Shown here: piece by piece, positions 22,373-35,795 of the stretch | How positions within the stretch are numbered: position 1 is the stretch's first letter | Layout of the letters: every line of letters begins with the position of its first letter | Assembly (NCBI GenBank): GCA_025403435.1 | Contig: CM046343.1 | Span: 31,654,930 to 31,718,929, forward strand | DNA length: 64,000 bases | Reading direction: 5' to 3' | DNA from: Artocarpus heterophyllus | Taxonomy: Eukaryota > Streptophyta > Magnoliopsida > Rosales > Moraceae | The notes under the pieces: generated by a model | The model's input: only the letters and a program-made list of their open reading frames with translations | The model's database searches: none | Told to the model about the DNA's origin: nothing | Made by a program: the position numbers and the translations under genes

Positions 22373-25300
22373 TATATTTTTTCATTTATTTATTTATTTT
22401 GCAGGGCATTTTTGGATTCGCCAAATGGGTTTTCTTGTTATAATAGGTTGAGAAATTATAACAAAATTTAGTGCATAAATGAATGAGAAATATGCCTGTA
22501 ATATTCATAAATATTTATAATCTGGTAAGCTCCGATACTGGAGGAGTGCTTAACTCTTCTCTCTTTCAGTTCAACAATCAATGTAACTGACGAAAAAGAA
22601 AAAGAACAAGAAAGAAAGAAAACATTACAAATTGGTAATCCACTTCTTATTGACTATCAAAAAAACACATGATGCTGCACTGAAGTAATGGTCATGTTGG
22701 AACCTATTATCTTTGATATTTGTTTTTAAATCTTTATGAAGATAAAGTTGAATATTTGTTTTTACCACTATATTTATGGCGTTTTCTCTGGGCTAAAATC
22801 CATTTTCTGCTGCTCGGATTGGAAAACTTTCACACCCAAATCAGGAAAAGCAAAGAAAAAAGAAAATTGAATACAAATATGTTTTTTTTTTCCGTTTCCA
22901 ATCAGATTGCAGTCAAAAGAATTTCCAAGTCTAGGGGATGGTGGTTTACGACATATCAGTTTAATTATATCTCTACCTTTTTAGTGCTGTCAAATCACTA
23001 ACCACAGCGATAAGCCGGTGCAAATTAACTTTGAATTAGTTCTCTAATTAAGAGTGTGAATGGCACAAAATCTTCCAAATATAATTACACACAGAGACGG
23101 AGTTACTCACGCCTGACCAAGAATTTTCTTCTTTTTTTTTTTAATTTGATGAAGCTTGTAGCTTGCCTTCCTCAAAATTCTAAATTCTATATGTCTATCT
23201 CATGTTAGTCAGCCCATTTGTCATTTATAAATTGAAAAATCTTCGAAGTAGCTCCACTACTTTTGACTTATTTTTTTTGCTCGGCTCCTGCTTATATGTA
23301 TATATAATGATATGTGAAGGACAATAGGTATAGAAACTTGCATATAAAAAATTAAAAAAAAAAACTGACTTTTTTTTTATATTGTTTATATAACAAATTT
23401 AGCTTCAAAAACAACTAAAAAGATTTCAAAGTTAAAATTTGCAAATAGCACACTTAAGCCTCCATGTTGAGTGTATATTATATTGTCACTAGTGAGAAAA
23501 AAAAAAGTAAAGAATTGAAAAACAAGGAACTAACAACTTTATATATTGTTCAATTTGCTTGAGCAGGAGATCAGATAATTGTACTAAAGTGGCTTTCACT
23601 GTCCAAATCCAAAGCAAGAAATTGAAAAATGTTTTTCTTTGTTTCTTTGTTTTTTTGTTTTGTTTTTTTGTTTTTTTTTTTTTTGCTTGAAAGAAATTGG
23701 AAACGTTGAAAACACAAAAGAAACACCTGGAGCAAATTATTATAAATTGCTTTTTTAATCAAAACAATTGAATTAAGGCACATCTAAAAGCAAAGTTGCC
23801 CATGTGTCAAGCTCTTTGTTTAGCTTAGTAGCATCAGAGGGAAAAAAAAAAGAGCACAAATATTTTAAAAACTCTGCACTACTGGCAGAGAACCATATCC
23901 ACAGGATGCGATCACTCACAAAATGAAACGACACCAAAAAAGGATATGGTACCAAACTGAATAGATCTCAATGCCATGCCAGTACTACAAATACAATTTC
24001 TTTATTACAAAAATTTGTAATTAATATGAATAAAATTTTGGCAATAGAAAGAGATGCTTTTATTCATAAAAAGCTGATAATAATAGTTTTTTCCCAAAGT
24101 CATAACCTTCATCAAGCTTGGCATCTTCAAACTAACCCCTATTGTGTTGGTCTGACCCACCTAAAAAAGATGAACGAAACCGTGTGGAAGAACCTCTAGG
24201 GAAAAAAATATAAAAAAGAAGATAAGAAAGAAAACCCCTTTATTGTTATTGGGAATTCTTATTATGAGAAAGACTGTTTTATTCTAGCCGTAGAGCATAG
24301 GTATATTAGCCAAAGGTCTAATCTATAATTGAAATCCGTTACGTATTACGCATTCTAAATTTTTAAATGTAGGCAATCACATATTAGAACGTTAAAATCT
24401 CAATCTGACAGCTAAAACACCCCGCTTTACTAGTGGAGCAAAATAACCTTCTCCGTCATAAAATTATTATTATTTTTATTATAAATTTCCATGTTTAAGA
24501 GGTGACAGCCTATATATAACATATCACCTCTATCAGAAATGCCAATGAAAACCCATAAAGAAACAATGAGCATCTAGTTTAGAGTGCCAAAAGGAGATAC
24601 AGTTTTCAGACCGAATCTCGTCAATTTAGCTACAGCTTTGCAACATGTTTGTTTTTGTTTTTCCTTCCAAAATTTGTCATTTGGGCAATTAGTAGATGGG
24701 ATCATTTTAGTAACCAATCTCCTTTGATATGATAAACATATGTGCAAGACACAAAATTAATGGGGCGAGCAGTAAAGAAAAAGAATTAGTATTTAAATTG
24801 ATCATTATAAGCACAAACATTAATGATTCCAAGGACTCACTTTTGACTAGCACAATATAACAAACAAAATTAATATTTTAAGCTTTGCAACTTCAACATG
24901 CCTATCATTGCACTGCTGTGAGATTGTGTAAAAGATTAGTCTTCACTAGCTAGGCTAATTCCAAAATCCAAAGATACCCAAAGAAAGAAACTCTGTTCCC
25001 CCCTTTTTTTTAAAGGAGTTTTTATCCCCTAAACTTCTCACATTTTGAAACTTTTTTGCTTTTAATTGTTTCTTTCTTGATAATATAATCCTTGAATTTG
25101 TAAAGATACAGTTAGCTTCAATTGTTAAGGAAGGTTAAATTTTGAATAGAACACAATAATTTTTAACACTTGTGCCTCTAAACTTTTCGTATTTTGTCAC
25201 TTTAATTCTTACTTTTTTGTAGTTTAAATTATGGATTGGAGTTAATCGCTACTCTTTTAAAAATTAAGAACCAAATTCTTAAATTATGATAAGTTAAAGG

Positions 25301-25860
25301 GCACCGATGGCATATTTTATATTTTATTTTTTGGTCTAAGAAAAAAGAGGGTCCTTGTTGGTACACCGAAAATTCCATGCTTAAGCAGTAGCTTGTCCCT
25401 TACAATTATTAACAGACAACTATATAATAAATATTTGCACGAATAGTAACATGAATGTTTAAGTGGGCTGGTTTTATTAATCTTTAATAATGTCCATATA
25501 GCAGACAAGATATAGAGAGTCCCATCAGGCTAATGATGAAACTTTTGGTAATTGAGGCTAGAGAAATGAAGAAAAGGGATCTTTTCCTTTGCAAGGATTA
25601 ATTCATTTTCAACTCTAAAAAGAAAATGATCATTTAGGTATAAAGTATGCATAGGTAGAGAAAGAAAGTCATAAGCTTCTTTGAACTAGTTCTATGGCTC
25701 ATTCCAAAAAAAAAAAAAAAAACAAAGGTTACAGGGGATAATTAGGTACGTTAAAGAAGAATGTGTATGAACCGTAAAATTTTCAAGTTGTATATTATTT
25801 TCTAATTATTATATAATTTGATATTCAGAAATGTACACTATATCATAGGAGTCTAATTTA

Positions 25861-26002
25861 TTGTTTATTATTATTCTCGAGATAAATATTTTACCCGTTT
25901 AAATTATTTCGAGACAAAATTAGTAACTATATTGTATATTATTATTATCGAGATAAATATTTTGTGCGTTCAAATTAGTAATTACTTACTACAGTGAAAT
26001 CA
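25861..26002. repeat. Tandem duplication, period 71 bp
   Basis: TCGAGATAAATATTTT with its flanks occurs at 25877 and 25948, spaced 71 bp; the copies differ at several positions. Confidence 0.75.
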
Positions 26003-26366
26003 ACACCTTTTTAATTAGGCTAATCAAGTGGGTTCCCCTAATATATAAACTTCTTTGTTTTTCACACAAGCACAAATTAGGAGAGAGCTTTCACTACAAA
26101 GTGGCTTCAAGTTTCAACCTTTCAAGTGCCTTATGGTTGACAAAAGAAGGATTCTCAAAATACTTTGAATGTTATTTTATTTTAGTACTACTTTCTATGA
26201 ATTGTGCATTCGCGTTCGGTCTTCCTTTGCTGCATGTGATTTGTTTTTTTTTTTTTTTTTTTAACTTCTTGTCTCCACTACTAAAGGGGTGATGTCCATT
26301 TCAAGCTAAATTTAGTATTATAGTTGGCTTTGTCTAACTATTGTATTGCAATTTATTTACAATTTG

Positions 26367-26390
26367 CTCTCTCTCTCTCTCTCTCTCTCA
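26367..26390. repeat. (CT)n microsatellite
   Basis: About 12 CT units in a gene-free region. Confidence 0.9.
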
Positions 26391-26649
26391 CTCACTCAGC
26401 ATACTCAAATTTATAAGAGCAATGATGAGCGGTGTTTTGAGTATTTTGGCTTTGATGAAGTGAATCCTTTTTGGGTTTTATGAGAAGAGGGTGGCTCTTT
26501 TTCCATGGCCCGACACGCATGGCATGACATATATTTGGGCAAAACTTATGACATGACACATATTTTGACCCTACAAATAAATTTATTTTTTTAACATTAG
26601 GTTAATTTTTTAAAGGTCTAATTTATGATAGAAAATAATTTTATTGTAG

Positions 26650-26820
26650 TGTTTGGTAATGTGAATGAGAACCAAAACTTTTAGTTATCAAAATATAAAA
26701 CCCTTACATACTATAATATTAAAAAAATATACTATAATGTAAAGCTCTCACATACTACTGTATTTTTAATTAAAATTAATTAAAACTATTGGTTTTAACC
26801 AATACTCTTAAACAACCTAT
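26650..26820. mobile_element. Short MITE, family A
   Basis: The left end GTGTTTGGTAATGTGAATGA is followed by the family motif in two copies (the second GTAAAGCTCTCACATACTAC), and the right end is AACCAATACTCTTAAACAAC. Similar to the other members, with no clean target duplication. Confidence 0.65.
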
Positions 26821-28130
26821 ACGTTATGTGTTGGAAATTTTAACTTGAACAACTATAAATCACACTTTTTAAAAGTTAATTTAACAGTTAAAATAATAAA
26901 TTCATCGATACGATTAAAATAATTATCCCACCGAAGCAGCTCCCTCTCTTTTGCTATAAATAAAATGGCTCTCAAAAAAAATAAAAAGAATAAAAAGGGG
27001 GCTCAAATTTTGGTGGGTCATTAGCAATCAATTGCAGTTTCCATACACAAAAGAGAAAGAGGAATGTCCCAAAAGCAGTCAAATACTAACCTTCCTAGGT
27101 CTTCGCAAGCTATGAAAAATAATAATAATAATATAATAGTAAAAAAAAAATACATATATTCCTCCAACGTGTGAAGAATCAAGAATCCATAAAAGCCACC
27201 CGTCAATTCTGTCTTATAAGTACTTGTTTATGGAATTGGGCCCACTTACCAACTTCAAGATAGCGACACCTGATAAACAAGTTCGTTTTATGGCGCAGTA
27301 TTTCTAAAACTTGCAAATAGGGTTTTTTTTTTTTTTTCTCTCCTTTTATTTTTTGCCGACTTCTTTGTGATAAGATACCCAGACAAGTTTCCAGACCAGT
27401 TTCAAGTACCATGCACAAACCTATCTAAATCCCTTTCGTGTCCTTTTCCAAACAATAGCACAAATGAAGTAGAAACGTTTATCCTTTTTCTCTGTTTTTT
27501 TACCCTAATTTTTGAGCAAAACAAATAATTTAGTAACTTTTAACTAGTGAAAATACACATGGCTATCAATTGTTTGTTCTAACATTCCAGTTTTTCCATC
27601 TTATGGGCACATAATATGGCTTCGCCCACTAAAATTTGTCTCCAAGATGAATATCATCTTTGATAGCTTAAAAGAGGGGAAAAGAAAGATGCAGATGAAT
27701 ATGGGTTCCAATCACAATCCATCTTGGAGAATACAAAATCATCCCCTTTTTTTTTAAATTTAAAGCGAAAAATTTAAACTCCACACCTTAGACGGAATAA
27801 TTGTAAAATTATATTACCGTTATGTCCGCAACTAAAATTCATCCCCTTTACCCCACAACGTTTGGTATGAAATTAGATTTAGTACCACTTACAAGGTCGA
27901 AGGTATTTTATTTACCTGTGATTGTATAAATTATACATAAATCTTTTAACAGTGTATGTTGATACAATAAAACCAGCACTCTAAGCGGCATCTCTCACTC
28001 GCTACTCGAATGAAAATTGAAAGTGACGACAAGCCAATCACTAAGCTTGAAAGCTTCTCATCAAATATATTATAAGCCACCAAAATTTTCATTATTGACA
28101 GTCGGTATATGCACAACCAAAATTCACTTT

Positions 28131-28176
<46 letters not shown>
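28131..28176. repeat. (GA)n microsatellite
   Basis: About 23 GA units with one AA interruption, about 340 bp downstream of the XPB pseudogene stop codon. Confidence 0.96.
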
Positions 28177-28699
28177 TCCTCCAAACATTTTAATGTCGCA
28201 AGAGAAGCAGATGCATAATACAGTATTTCCAAGTGTAAGCATATACTTTTAAGAGTCCATTTCCAATTACAACAAAGGCCTCCATCCAGACCAGGAAACT
28301 GGCTTTTTCTCCCAACGCCAGAACAAATATTACACAATTCAAAAGCTTTAGATAATTTGATTCTGCAATTCTGTGTTCTTCAGGATACGCCACGCTTTCA
28401 TTTCCATTTTCGGCGACATGTTTCTGCATGTCAGACTTATGGAAGCTCGTCATTTTAAAGGTTTTCTACGTTTGTATATTCTCCTTCTGCCTATTCTCCT
28501 TCTGCCTCACACTCAGCCAAACCATCTTTTAAACAAGTAATGTCGCCTTGTTGGATCTTTGGGCTTGCTCTTCTGGCCAATAAGTTTGCCTTTTCCGGTG
28601 CTGTAAAACGAAACGAGACGAAGTCGATGGTGAAAAAAGATGAGTAACAGGAACAAAGATAGAAACTGCACTGCACTAAAGGATGTAGTCAGATGAGAA

Positions 28700-28890
28700 A
28701 CCGAAGCACCAAGGCATCCAAGTGGGTTGGCAAGGCTTTCTATCCTATGACCCAAAAGGTAGGAGTCCAAGTCCTGCCTTAGAGGTTCATTGCCTTTGCG
28801 GTGATGGGGAGCTCCGTAAAGTAGCCCGTGTTATATGTATGCACCAACCTCTATCCATATAACCTTTTTTATTCCCAAAAAAAAAAAAAA
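28700..28890 (+). mobile_element. SINE-like element with poly(A) tail (candidate)
   Basis: CCAAGTGGGTTGGCAAGGC resembles a tRNA A-box region, and GGAGTCCAAGTCCTGCC about 45 bp later resembles a B-box. The unit ends in 14 A residues (28877-28890). It lies in the last intron of the XPB pseudogene. The tail part is repeated at 28919-29010, with its own A tract. No target duplication was found. Confidence 0.45.
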
Positions 28891-30560
28891 GTTGAGGTAC
28901 TAATGCAATTTCTGTAGCCAGGGTTATATGCACACCGATCTTTACACATATAACCTTCTTGTATTTAGAAGGAATAAAAAGAGCGAGGAAAAAAAAAAAA
29001 AAAAAAAAACTGAAAAACCGAAACAATCTCGGTACATCACAGAAGAGAAAAATGAGCCACCATACCTGTATTCCATGTATAACATTCCATTTGCACCCGA
29101 CATGGCACTCATGGAACCCAAAGCACGACGGGCTTTATGGAGGGTTATGTCATCTGCATCTTCTTCTAATTGCTCTAACCCAACTGCATCATCTCCAGCA
29201 CTTAACACCTGATAAGCGTGTAGAACAAATATGATCCCCTGAAGAAGAAGCATTAGGTGAAAAGTGAAAACTTGAAAAGAAGCAAGATAAAAATACCTTT
29301 GAGAGGAGCCAATTGGTCTTGGAGCAGATGATAGCTCAAATCGGCTCCTGAATCAGGCGGAGGCAAACTTGTGATAACCTTTCACAAAAACACATTGCAG
29401 GTCAAATAGACAACTTCAAGAGATCCTATAATTAAGTATTTCATAACCAAATAAATTTACAGTCCCTAGAAGCTAATAATTGCATAGCCAAATACATCAC
29501 AAGTAAGTTCAAGTACCTTAAAACTATAACCTTGATCAATCAAAAACTGCTGCCTTTTGGTTGAATAGTACATCTCCTGTATTCGAGCAAATTACATTGT
29601 TGGCTATCACTCTCAACAGAATATGTACTACACGTGTATGCATACCTATATATCGATATAAATAAATAAAGGGAATAACAGACCTGTGTATCAGTTGAAA
29701 CAAGGGAATAGAAAAATGCATTGTATTCCTCTTTCCCTCCTGCCATCCTATCCTGAGGCTTACCCTGTTGAACCCAATAACATATTCAATCAAAATGTAT
29801 GGCAAGAGTAATAGCTTATGTATCAAGTCACAAAAGAGTCGTATGAATAATAAGAATTATCAATTATGTCGTGGTTTTTGTATCAGGTACCCAGATGAAG
29901 ATCCAGATTGATGAAAGTTTATAAAAACTGACATATGTTGTCTCAAATCTCAATATACGGAGACACTGACAACACGAGTTACACCAAAAATAGTATGTAA
30001 ACAAACCTTGGCGCTAAGAATACGACCCAAGCGTTGAGCTTCCTGACGTCTTGACCCAGCATGTGATGAAATCTGAATGATCACATTAGCCTCAGGAATA
30101 TCGATAGAGTTATCACCGACCTGAAATTTACATTAAGAATTGAATAATCATACTAGATAATAATGTAACTTTTCCCGCTTATATAGATATATATATATAT
30201 ATATTATATATATATATTTGTTTCTTAGGAATAATGTGACGAGGGAAAAAAACCTTAAAAAATTGATTATTAAAATATTAAGTAGCTTTCCCTTCAAATA
30301 AATGGGTTATCATATAATGAAGGTCGAATCATAAACACAAAAATTACGCTGTAATTGAGCGAAAAAGAAGGACCTTGGACAGGAAAATTGTATTTACATC
30401 CCGACTGGTTTTGAAAGCCTCAAGAATTTTGGTCCTCTCAACGTGGCTGCATGTTACATATTTAGATTGCCAGGGTTAAACGTGAAACAACACAATTGAA
30501 AGCTATCTATATAAGAGAATATACGACCATGGACAACCTGGTAGCACCATAGATCATGGG

Positions 30561-30736
30561 TTTTCGGAGTTTCATTGCATACTCAGTGAGCACAAATAGG
30601 TTATCAGCAAAGACAATTATCTTATCACCACGTTGCTGCTCATGAAACTTTTCGGAGTTTCATTGCATACTCAGTGAGCGCAAATAGGTTATTAGCAAAG
30701 ACAATTATCTTATCACCACGTTGCTGCTCATGAAAC
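30561..30736 (-). repeat. 88-bp tandem duplication inside an XPB pseudogene exon
   Basis: Copy 1 is 30561-30648 and copy 2 is 30649-30736, both beginning TTTTCGGAGTTTCATTGC on the plus strand. They differ at about three positions. Eighty-eight is not a multiple of three, so the duplication shifts the reading frame. Confidence 0.95.
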
Positions 30737-30821
30737 CGTATGAGAAGTTCACATGCCCTAAACTTGTTTGGGTTCATCACGTACAGGTGTAAGAGGCCAT
30801 TAATCTCAGAGTTTAGCAAAG

Positions 30822-30826
30822 CAACC
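30822..30826. repeat. Target-site duplication CAACC, left copy
   Basis: Identical to 36005-36009 on the other side of the copia element. Confidence 0.9.
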
Positions 30827-31035
30827 TGTTGGCGTATCTAGGATTATCTAGATACTTAGAAGGTAGTTATGACTAAGTTAGTTATGAGTCCTAGTTTCTA
30901 GGGATTTAGTTCAGCAGGTCATAAGGTTTATTTTCATTATAAATAAGTTGTATACCAAATGGTTTTCAAGTTAAAAAAAAATTCAGTACAACAAGTGCAG
31001 TGTATTACTGGTTTCCTTCCTTTGTGTGTTCTTTA
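30827..31035 (+). repeat. 5' LTR, 209 bp, TG...TA ends
   Basis: Begins TGTTGGCGTATC and ends GTTCTTTA, directly followed by the primer-binding site. TATAAATA lies at 30938-30945. The 3' end TA instead of CA is set by the target duplication, not guessed. Confidence 0.92.
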
Positions 31036-31047
31036 TGGTATCAGAGC
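31036..31047 (+). other. Primer-binding site, initiator tRNA-Met type
   Basis: TGGTATCAGAGC directly after the 5' LTR. Confidence 0.93.
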
Positions 31048-31067
31048 GATAAAGAACTAACGTAAAG

Positions 31068-34000
31068 TTGAGGGAAATCATGGCCAAAATGGCCTTGACA
31101 GGGGCAAGCAGAGGCAATGACTTAGAAACCTATTCAGTGGTTTCTGGTTCTACCTCTACAATTGCTCCCACTGCAAACAGTGAACAATTCTCCTTGCAAA
31201 TAACCTCCCACAAGCTGAACGGAAAAAACTTTCTCCAATGGTCCCACTCCGTACCAATGGTGGTTCGAGGCAAAGGGAAGTATGGATATTTAGATGGATT
31301 GATTCAAAAACCGAACTCTTCAGATTCATCTCTTCAAAACTGGGAAATCAACAACTCGATGGTAATGGCGTGGCTCATTAACTCCATGGAAGACAGTATA
31401 GGTGACACCTATCTTTTCTACACAACTGCTAAGGAGATTTGGGATGCAGTTGCTCTCGCCTACTCAGACCTTGAGGATTCGTCACAAATATTTGAACTTT
31501 GCAACCGTGCCCGAGATATGAAGCAAGGAAATCAATCAGTCACTCAGTATTTCAATTCCTTGAAAAGACTATGGCAAGAATTGGACTTGTTTACTCAACT
31601 AGCATGGCGAGATCCTGAAGATGGCATTATGTACAACAAGATGTTAGCAAGGGATCGAGTTTATGATTTTTTAGCCGGGCTTAATAATGAACTAGATGAA
31701 GTAAGAGGTCGTCTAGCAGGTACAAGACCAGTTCCATCCATTGATGAAGCCTTTGCTAAAGTCCGTCGTGAAGAAAGCCGTAAATGTGTAATGCTTGGCA
31801 CTTCTCGAGATTTGAATGTGCAGGGAGCTGATTCTTCGGCATTAGCATCAAAAACTGAGCCACGTCCGAGTAAACGGGGACAGGCATGGTGTGACCATTG
31901 CCAAAAGCCATTCCACACAAGAGACACTTGTTGGAAAATACATGGCAAACCTGCCAATTGGACCCAAAAAAACCGTAGTCGTGATGGGAAAGGGTTTCAA
32001 GCTTCCAACGACCCTGATCAGGACAAGCAAAGCTCACATGTCACCTTCACCAAAGAACAAATGGAGCATCTCTACAAAGCCTTATCAGGAAGTCAGGTCT
32101 CAACATCTCTCACGGCTCAAAAAGGAACAACAACTAGTTGTGACCAAAACAACAAAGGGGAGCCGTGGATAATCGACTCTGGAGCATCTGACCATACGAC
32201 GGGTCGTGAAAAATTATTCAATTCATATACTCCTAGTCCTGGTAATCATAGAGTTAAAATCACAGATGGATCATATTCAGTTGTTGCTGGGTGTGGTACC
32301 GTCAAAATAAGTCCTGAAATCACCCTAAAGGATGTTCTTCATGTGCCTGATTTATCGTGTAATCTTTTATCAATCAGTAAGATTACAAAGGACTTAGATT
32401 GCACTGTTAATTTCCCGCCATCTTTCTGTGTTTTTCAGGACCGGACTTCGGGGAGGAAGATTGGCAATGCTAGGGAAATCTCTGGATTTTACTACTTTAA
32501 GGACGACATTTCTATGAGCATTCATGTTCGGATGGTAGTAGGCAATTCTTCTCTTTCTAGAAAACAAAAAATAATGTTGTTGCATTGTAGGCTAGGACAT
32601 CCAAATTTTGTACATTTAAAACATCTTTTTCCAACATTATTTCAAAAGTCAGATGTATTCCAATGCGAAGTTTGTCAACTCGCCAAACATACACATGTGT
32701 CCTTCTCTCCTCAGCCATATAAGGCCTCAAAACCATTTGTTCTTGTTCATAGTGATCTTTGGGGACCTTCACGTGTTTTGAGTATTTCTAATAAAAGGTG
32801 GTTTGTTACGTTCATTGATGATCATACTCGTGTTTGTTGGGTATATCTGTTAAAGGAAAAATCAGAGGTAGAACAGGATTTTCAATCCTTTCATTCCATG
32901 ATCAAAACACAGTATAATGAAAATATTCAAATTCTACGTACTGATAATGGAACTGAATTTTTTAACTCTGTTCTTAAAAACTTTCTTGAAAAAAAGGGTA
33001 TGATTCATCAAAGCTCGTGTGTAAATTCACCACAGCAAAATGGGGTGTCAGAAATAAAAAATCGTCACTTGTTAGAAGTAGCACGTTCTCTTTTGTTTAC
33101 TTCCAACGTCCCTAAAAGATTCTGGGGTAATGCCATTCTAACTGCCTGTTTCCTCATTAATAGAATGCCTAGTCGAGTTCTACAATTCCATACACCTTTA
33201 GAACGGCTTAAAAATTTTTTCCCCAGTCTCGATCTTTTTCTAAATTAGATTTGAAAGTGTTTGGCTGCTCTGCTTTTGTACATGATCATGATCCCCATCA
33301 CAGCAAATTAGACCCCAAGTCCCAAAAGTGTGTCTTCTTAGGATATTCGTCCACACAAAAGGGGTATAGGTGTTACTGCCCTGAAAAACGTAGGTATTTC
33401 ATCTCTCGTGATTTTAGTTTTTTTGAAAATCAACCTTTTTTCTCCAAGAATCACCTGTAGGGGGAGATCTTCAATGAAGATGATTCTCGGTGTTGGGAGA
33501 ATCCAAACGTGGGATCAAGCTATCATAATCCCGATTCAACTTCAAGTTCAAAATATCATGATCTCAATTCTAATTTCAGTTCGAATCATCCTAGATTTGG
33601 GGATTGGGAATTTTTCTGGAATATCTCTCCACAAAATCAGGAAACTCTAAGTGAATCTTCTTTGAAATCCCGTAGCCCAGAAAATCAGGTATCAAATCAG
33701 CCAAATCAAGTCACTGATCTGCACAGTCCATTTTTTGTGGAACCAAATCAAAACAACTCGAAACTGCCTGAGACAAATCCTAATTTTAAAACGTCTAACT
33801 CCATTGAAAATTTAAAAAATCTTGAATTAAATAGAGATTCAAATCAGGTTGTGCCTAGCAACAGTGAAAAAATTCTAGAAAAGGAGGGGCGTCTCCAACC
33901 ATTCAGGCTACCATACTCACGGAAAAATTATTCCAAAAAGGGGGAGTCTCCAAAAATTCCTAGTAACCAAGAATCTGATGGGATTCCTAGACCTCCGATT

Positions 34001-35788
34001 CGAGTCTGTGGAGTGCAGAAGGTCACTCGAATACCTTCTTATTTCTGCTATTGAAGCTAGTGATTCCATCAGAATCTAATCCGAAGTCAGGCACGATCAC
34101 AGAGTTGGCAGATATTGATATTCCTGTAGCAGTGAGAAAAGGAATAAGGTCTTGTACTCAACATCCCATCTCCAATTTTATATCCTATAATCATCTGTCT
34201 AAATCAGTAAATCTATTCAAGCACTAGTAGTAAATATGTCAGAAACGAAGGTCCCGACTACAATTCAGGAGGCTTTGGAAGACTCAAACCGGAAGGCAAC
34301 AGTTCTGGAAGAAATGCATGCTTTAGAAAAAACAGGAACTTGGGAAATCATTCAGAAACCACAAGGAAAAATACTAGTTGGTTGCAAATGGGTTTTCACC
34401 GTAAAATACAAGGCAGATGGCTTGATTGAGCGCTATAAAGCAAGGTTAGTGGCGAAGGGCTATACTCAGACCTATGGGATAGATTATCAAGTGACATTTG
34501 CTCCGGTAGCAAAGATTAATACAGTTCGTGTTTTACTGTCACTCGCTGCAAATTTAGATTGGCCACTCCACCAACTCGACATAAAAAATGCTTTCTTGAA
34601 TGGAGATCTAGAAGAGGAAGTTTACATGGACCTACCTCCTGGGTTTGACGAACAAAGTAAATTCGGTAAGGTATGTTGGCTTAAAAAATCCCTATACAGT
34701 CTAAAACAATCACCGAGGGCATTGTTTGATAGATTCACAAAAGCAATCAAAAAACAGGAGTACAAACAAGCACATTCTGACCATACCCTATTTTACTGAC
34801 ACAAGGGGGAGAAGATAGTCATTTTAATAGTCTATGTCAATGATATAATCCTAATCGGTGATGATAAGATTGAAATGGAAAGGCTAAAAGGAAGCTTATC
34901 GGATGAATTTGAAATCAAAGACCTAGGAGGCTTGCGGTTTTTCCTCGAGATGGAAGTAGCAAGAAATCATATTGGAATCTCTATGTCCCAAAGAAAGCAT
35001 GTTTTCGACCTTCTCAAAGAAACCGGTATGATGGGCTGTAAACCAGTTGATACTCCTGTTGATCCAAGTCAGAAGTTGGAAGACAGTGCTACTGGTAGCC
35101 CGGTTGACAAAGGCAAATATCAGCGTTTGGTTAGGAGGTTGATTTATCTATCTCACACAAGACCAGATATAGCATTTGCAGTTAGTCGTGTGAGTCAGTA
35201 TATGCACACACCATCTAAATTTCACTTAGAAGCTGTCTTTCGCATGTTGAGATACCTGAAAGGTACACCTGGCAGAGGTTTATTTTTAGAAAGACAGATG
35301 GAAGAGATGTTAGGATCTTCACCGATGCAGATTGGGCAGGTTCAATGGACGATCGAAGATCTACTTCATGGTACTGTTCGTTCGTATGGGGCAATTTGGT
35401 AACATGGAGAAGCAAGAAGCAACCAGTAGTTGCAAGAAGTAGTGCAGAGGCAGAACTCAGGTCGGTGGCTCATGGGGTCTGTGAAGTGCTATGGCTAAAG
35501 ATGTTACTGGAAGAATTGAGGAGGACAACAGAGATAACCTTACGAGTTTACTGTGACAATAAGGCAGCCAATAACAATTCACATAATCTTGTGCATCATG
35601 ACAGAACCAAGCATGTGGAAGTAGATCCACACTTTATCAAAGAAAAGATTGAGAATGGGATTCTTTGTCTGACACATATTTCTACTTCAAAGCAAGTAGC
35701 AGATTTGCTGACAAAAGGGCTGATGAAGCCATCATTTGAAAAGCTGGTTAACAAGCTGGGAATGTACAATTTGTACAGTCCAGCTTGA
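31068..35788 (+). pseudogene. Copia gag-pol polyprotein, frameshifted
   Basis: The first 726 codons (31068-33248) are open. They hold gag with KYGYLDGLIQKP, a CCHC zinc knuckle (WCDHCQKPFHTRDTC), protease with intact DSGAS, GAG-pre-integrase (HCRLGH, CEVCQLAKH) and an integrase core with VHSDLWGPS, RTDNGTEF and the third acid in NGVSEIKN. A one-base loss near 33240 then breaks the frame. Further lesions are a TAG at about 33,458-33,460, frame changes between 34,050 and 34,236, a TGA just before 34,800 and a frameshift near 35,285. Reverse transcriptase reads YVND at 34833-34844 where YVDD is expected. RNase H (TDADWAGS, SSAEAE, DNKAA) runs to the stop at 35788. The product would have made the whole replication machinery; this copy cannot. 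Confidence 0.93.
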
Positions 35789-35795
35789 GAGGGAG
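35787..35795 (+). other. Polypurine tract
   Basis: GAGAGGGAG immediately before the 3' LTR, the plus-strand primer position in LTR elements. Confidence 0.85.

Larger units (their letters stand above)
20518..28512. other. Gene-free 8-kb region
   Basis: No exon set, tRNA or known miRNA sequence was recognised. It contains two family-A MITEs (22181-22372 and 26650-26820), a 71-bp tandem duplication (25861-26002), (CT)n at 26367-26390 and (GA)n at 28131-28176. A TATA-like ATATATAAAC at about 26,040 precedes a GAGAGAGC stretch, but no transcript can be supported. Confidence 0.6.

Noticed and set aside
26030..26292. Possible transcript start with TATA-like box and short frame
   Set aside because: The frame ends in a T-run hydrophobic stretch; no known miRNA sequence, hairpin or protein was found.
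28190..28453. Minus-strand open frame of 87 codons near the end of the XPB pseudogene
   Set aside because: It lies downstream of the XPB stop and overlaps a GA microsatellite on the other frame; no family recognised.
30797..30826. Copia insertion interrupting an XPB exon directly
   Set aside because: The bases next to the left end do not fit the XPB coding sequence before LYVMNPNKF, and the exon before ends at 36142 with a donor, so the insertion is more likely intronic.
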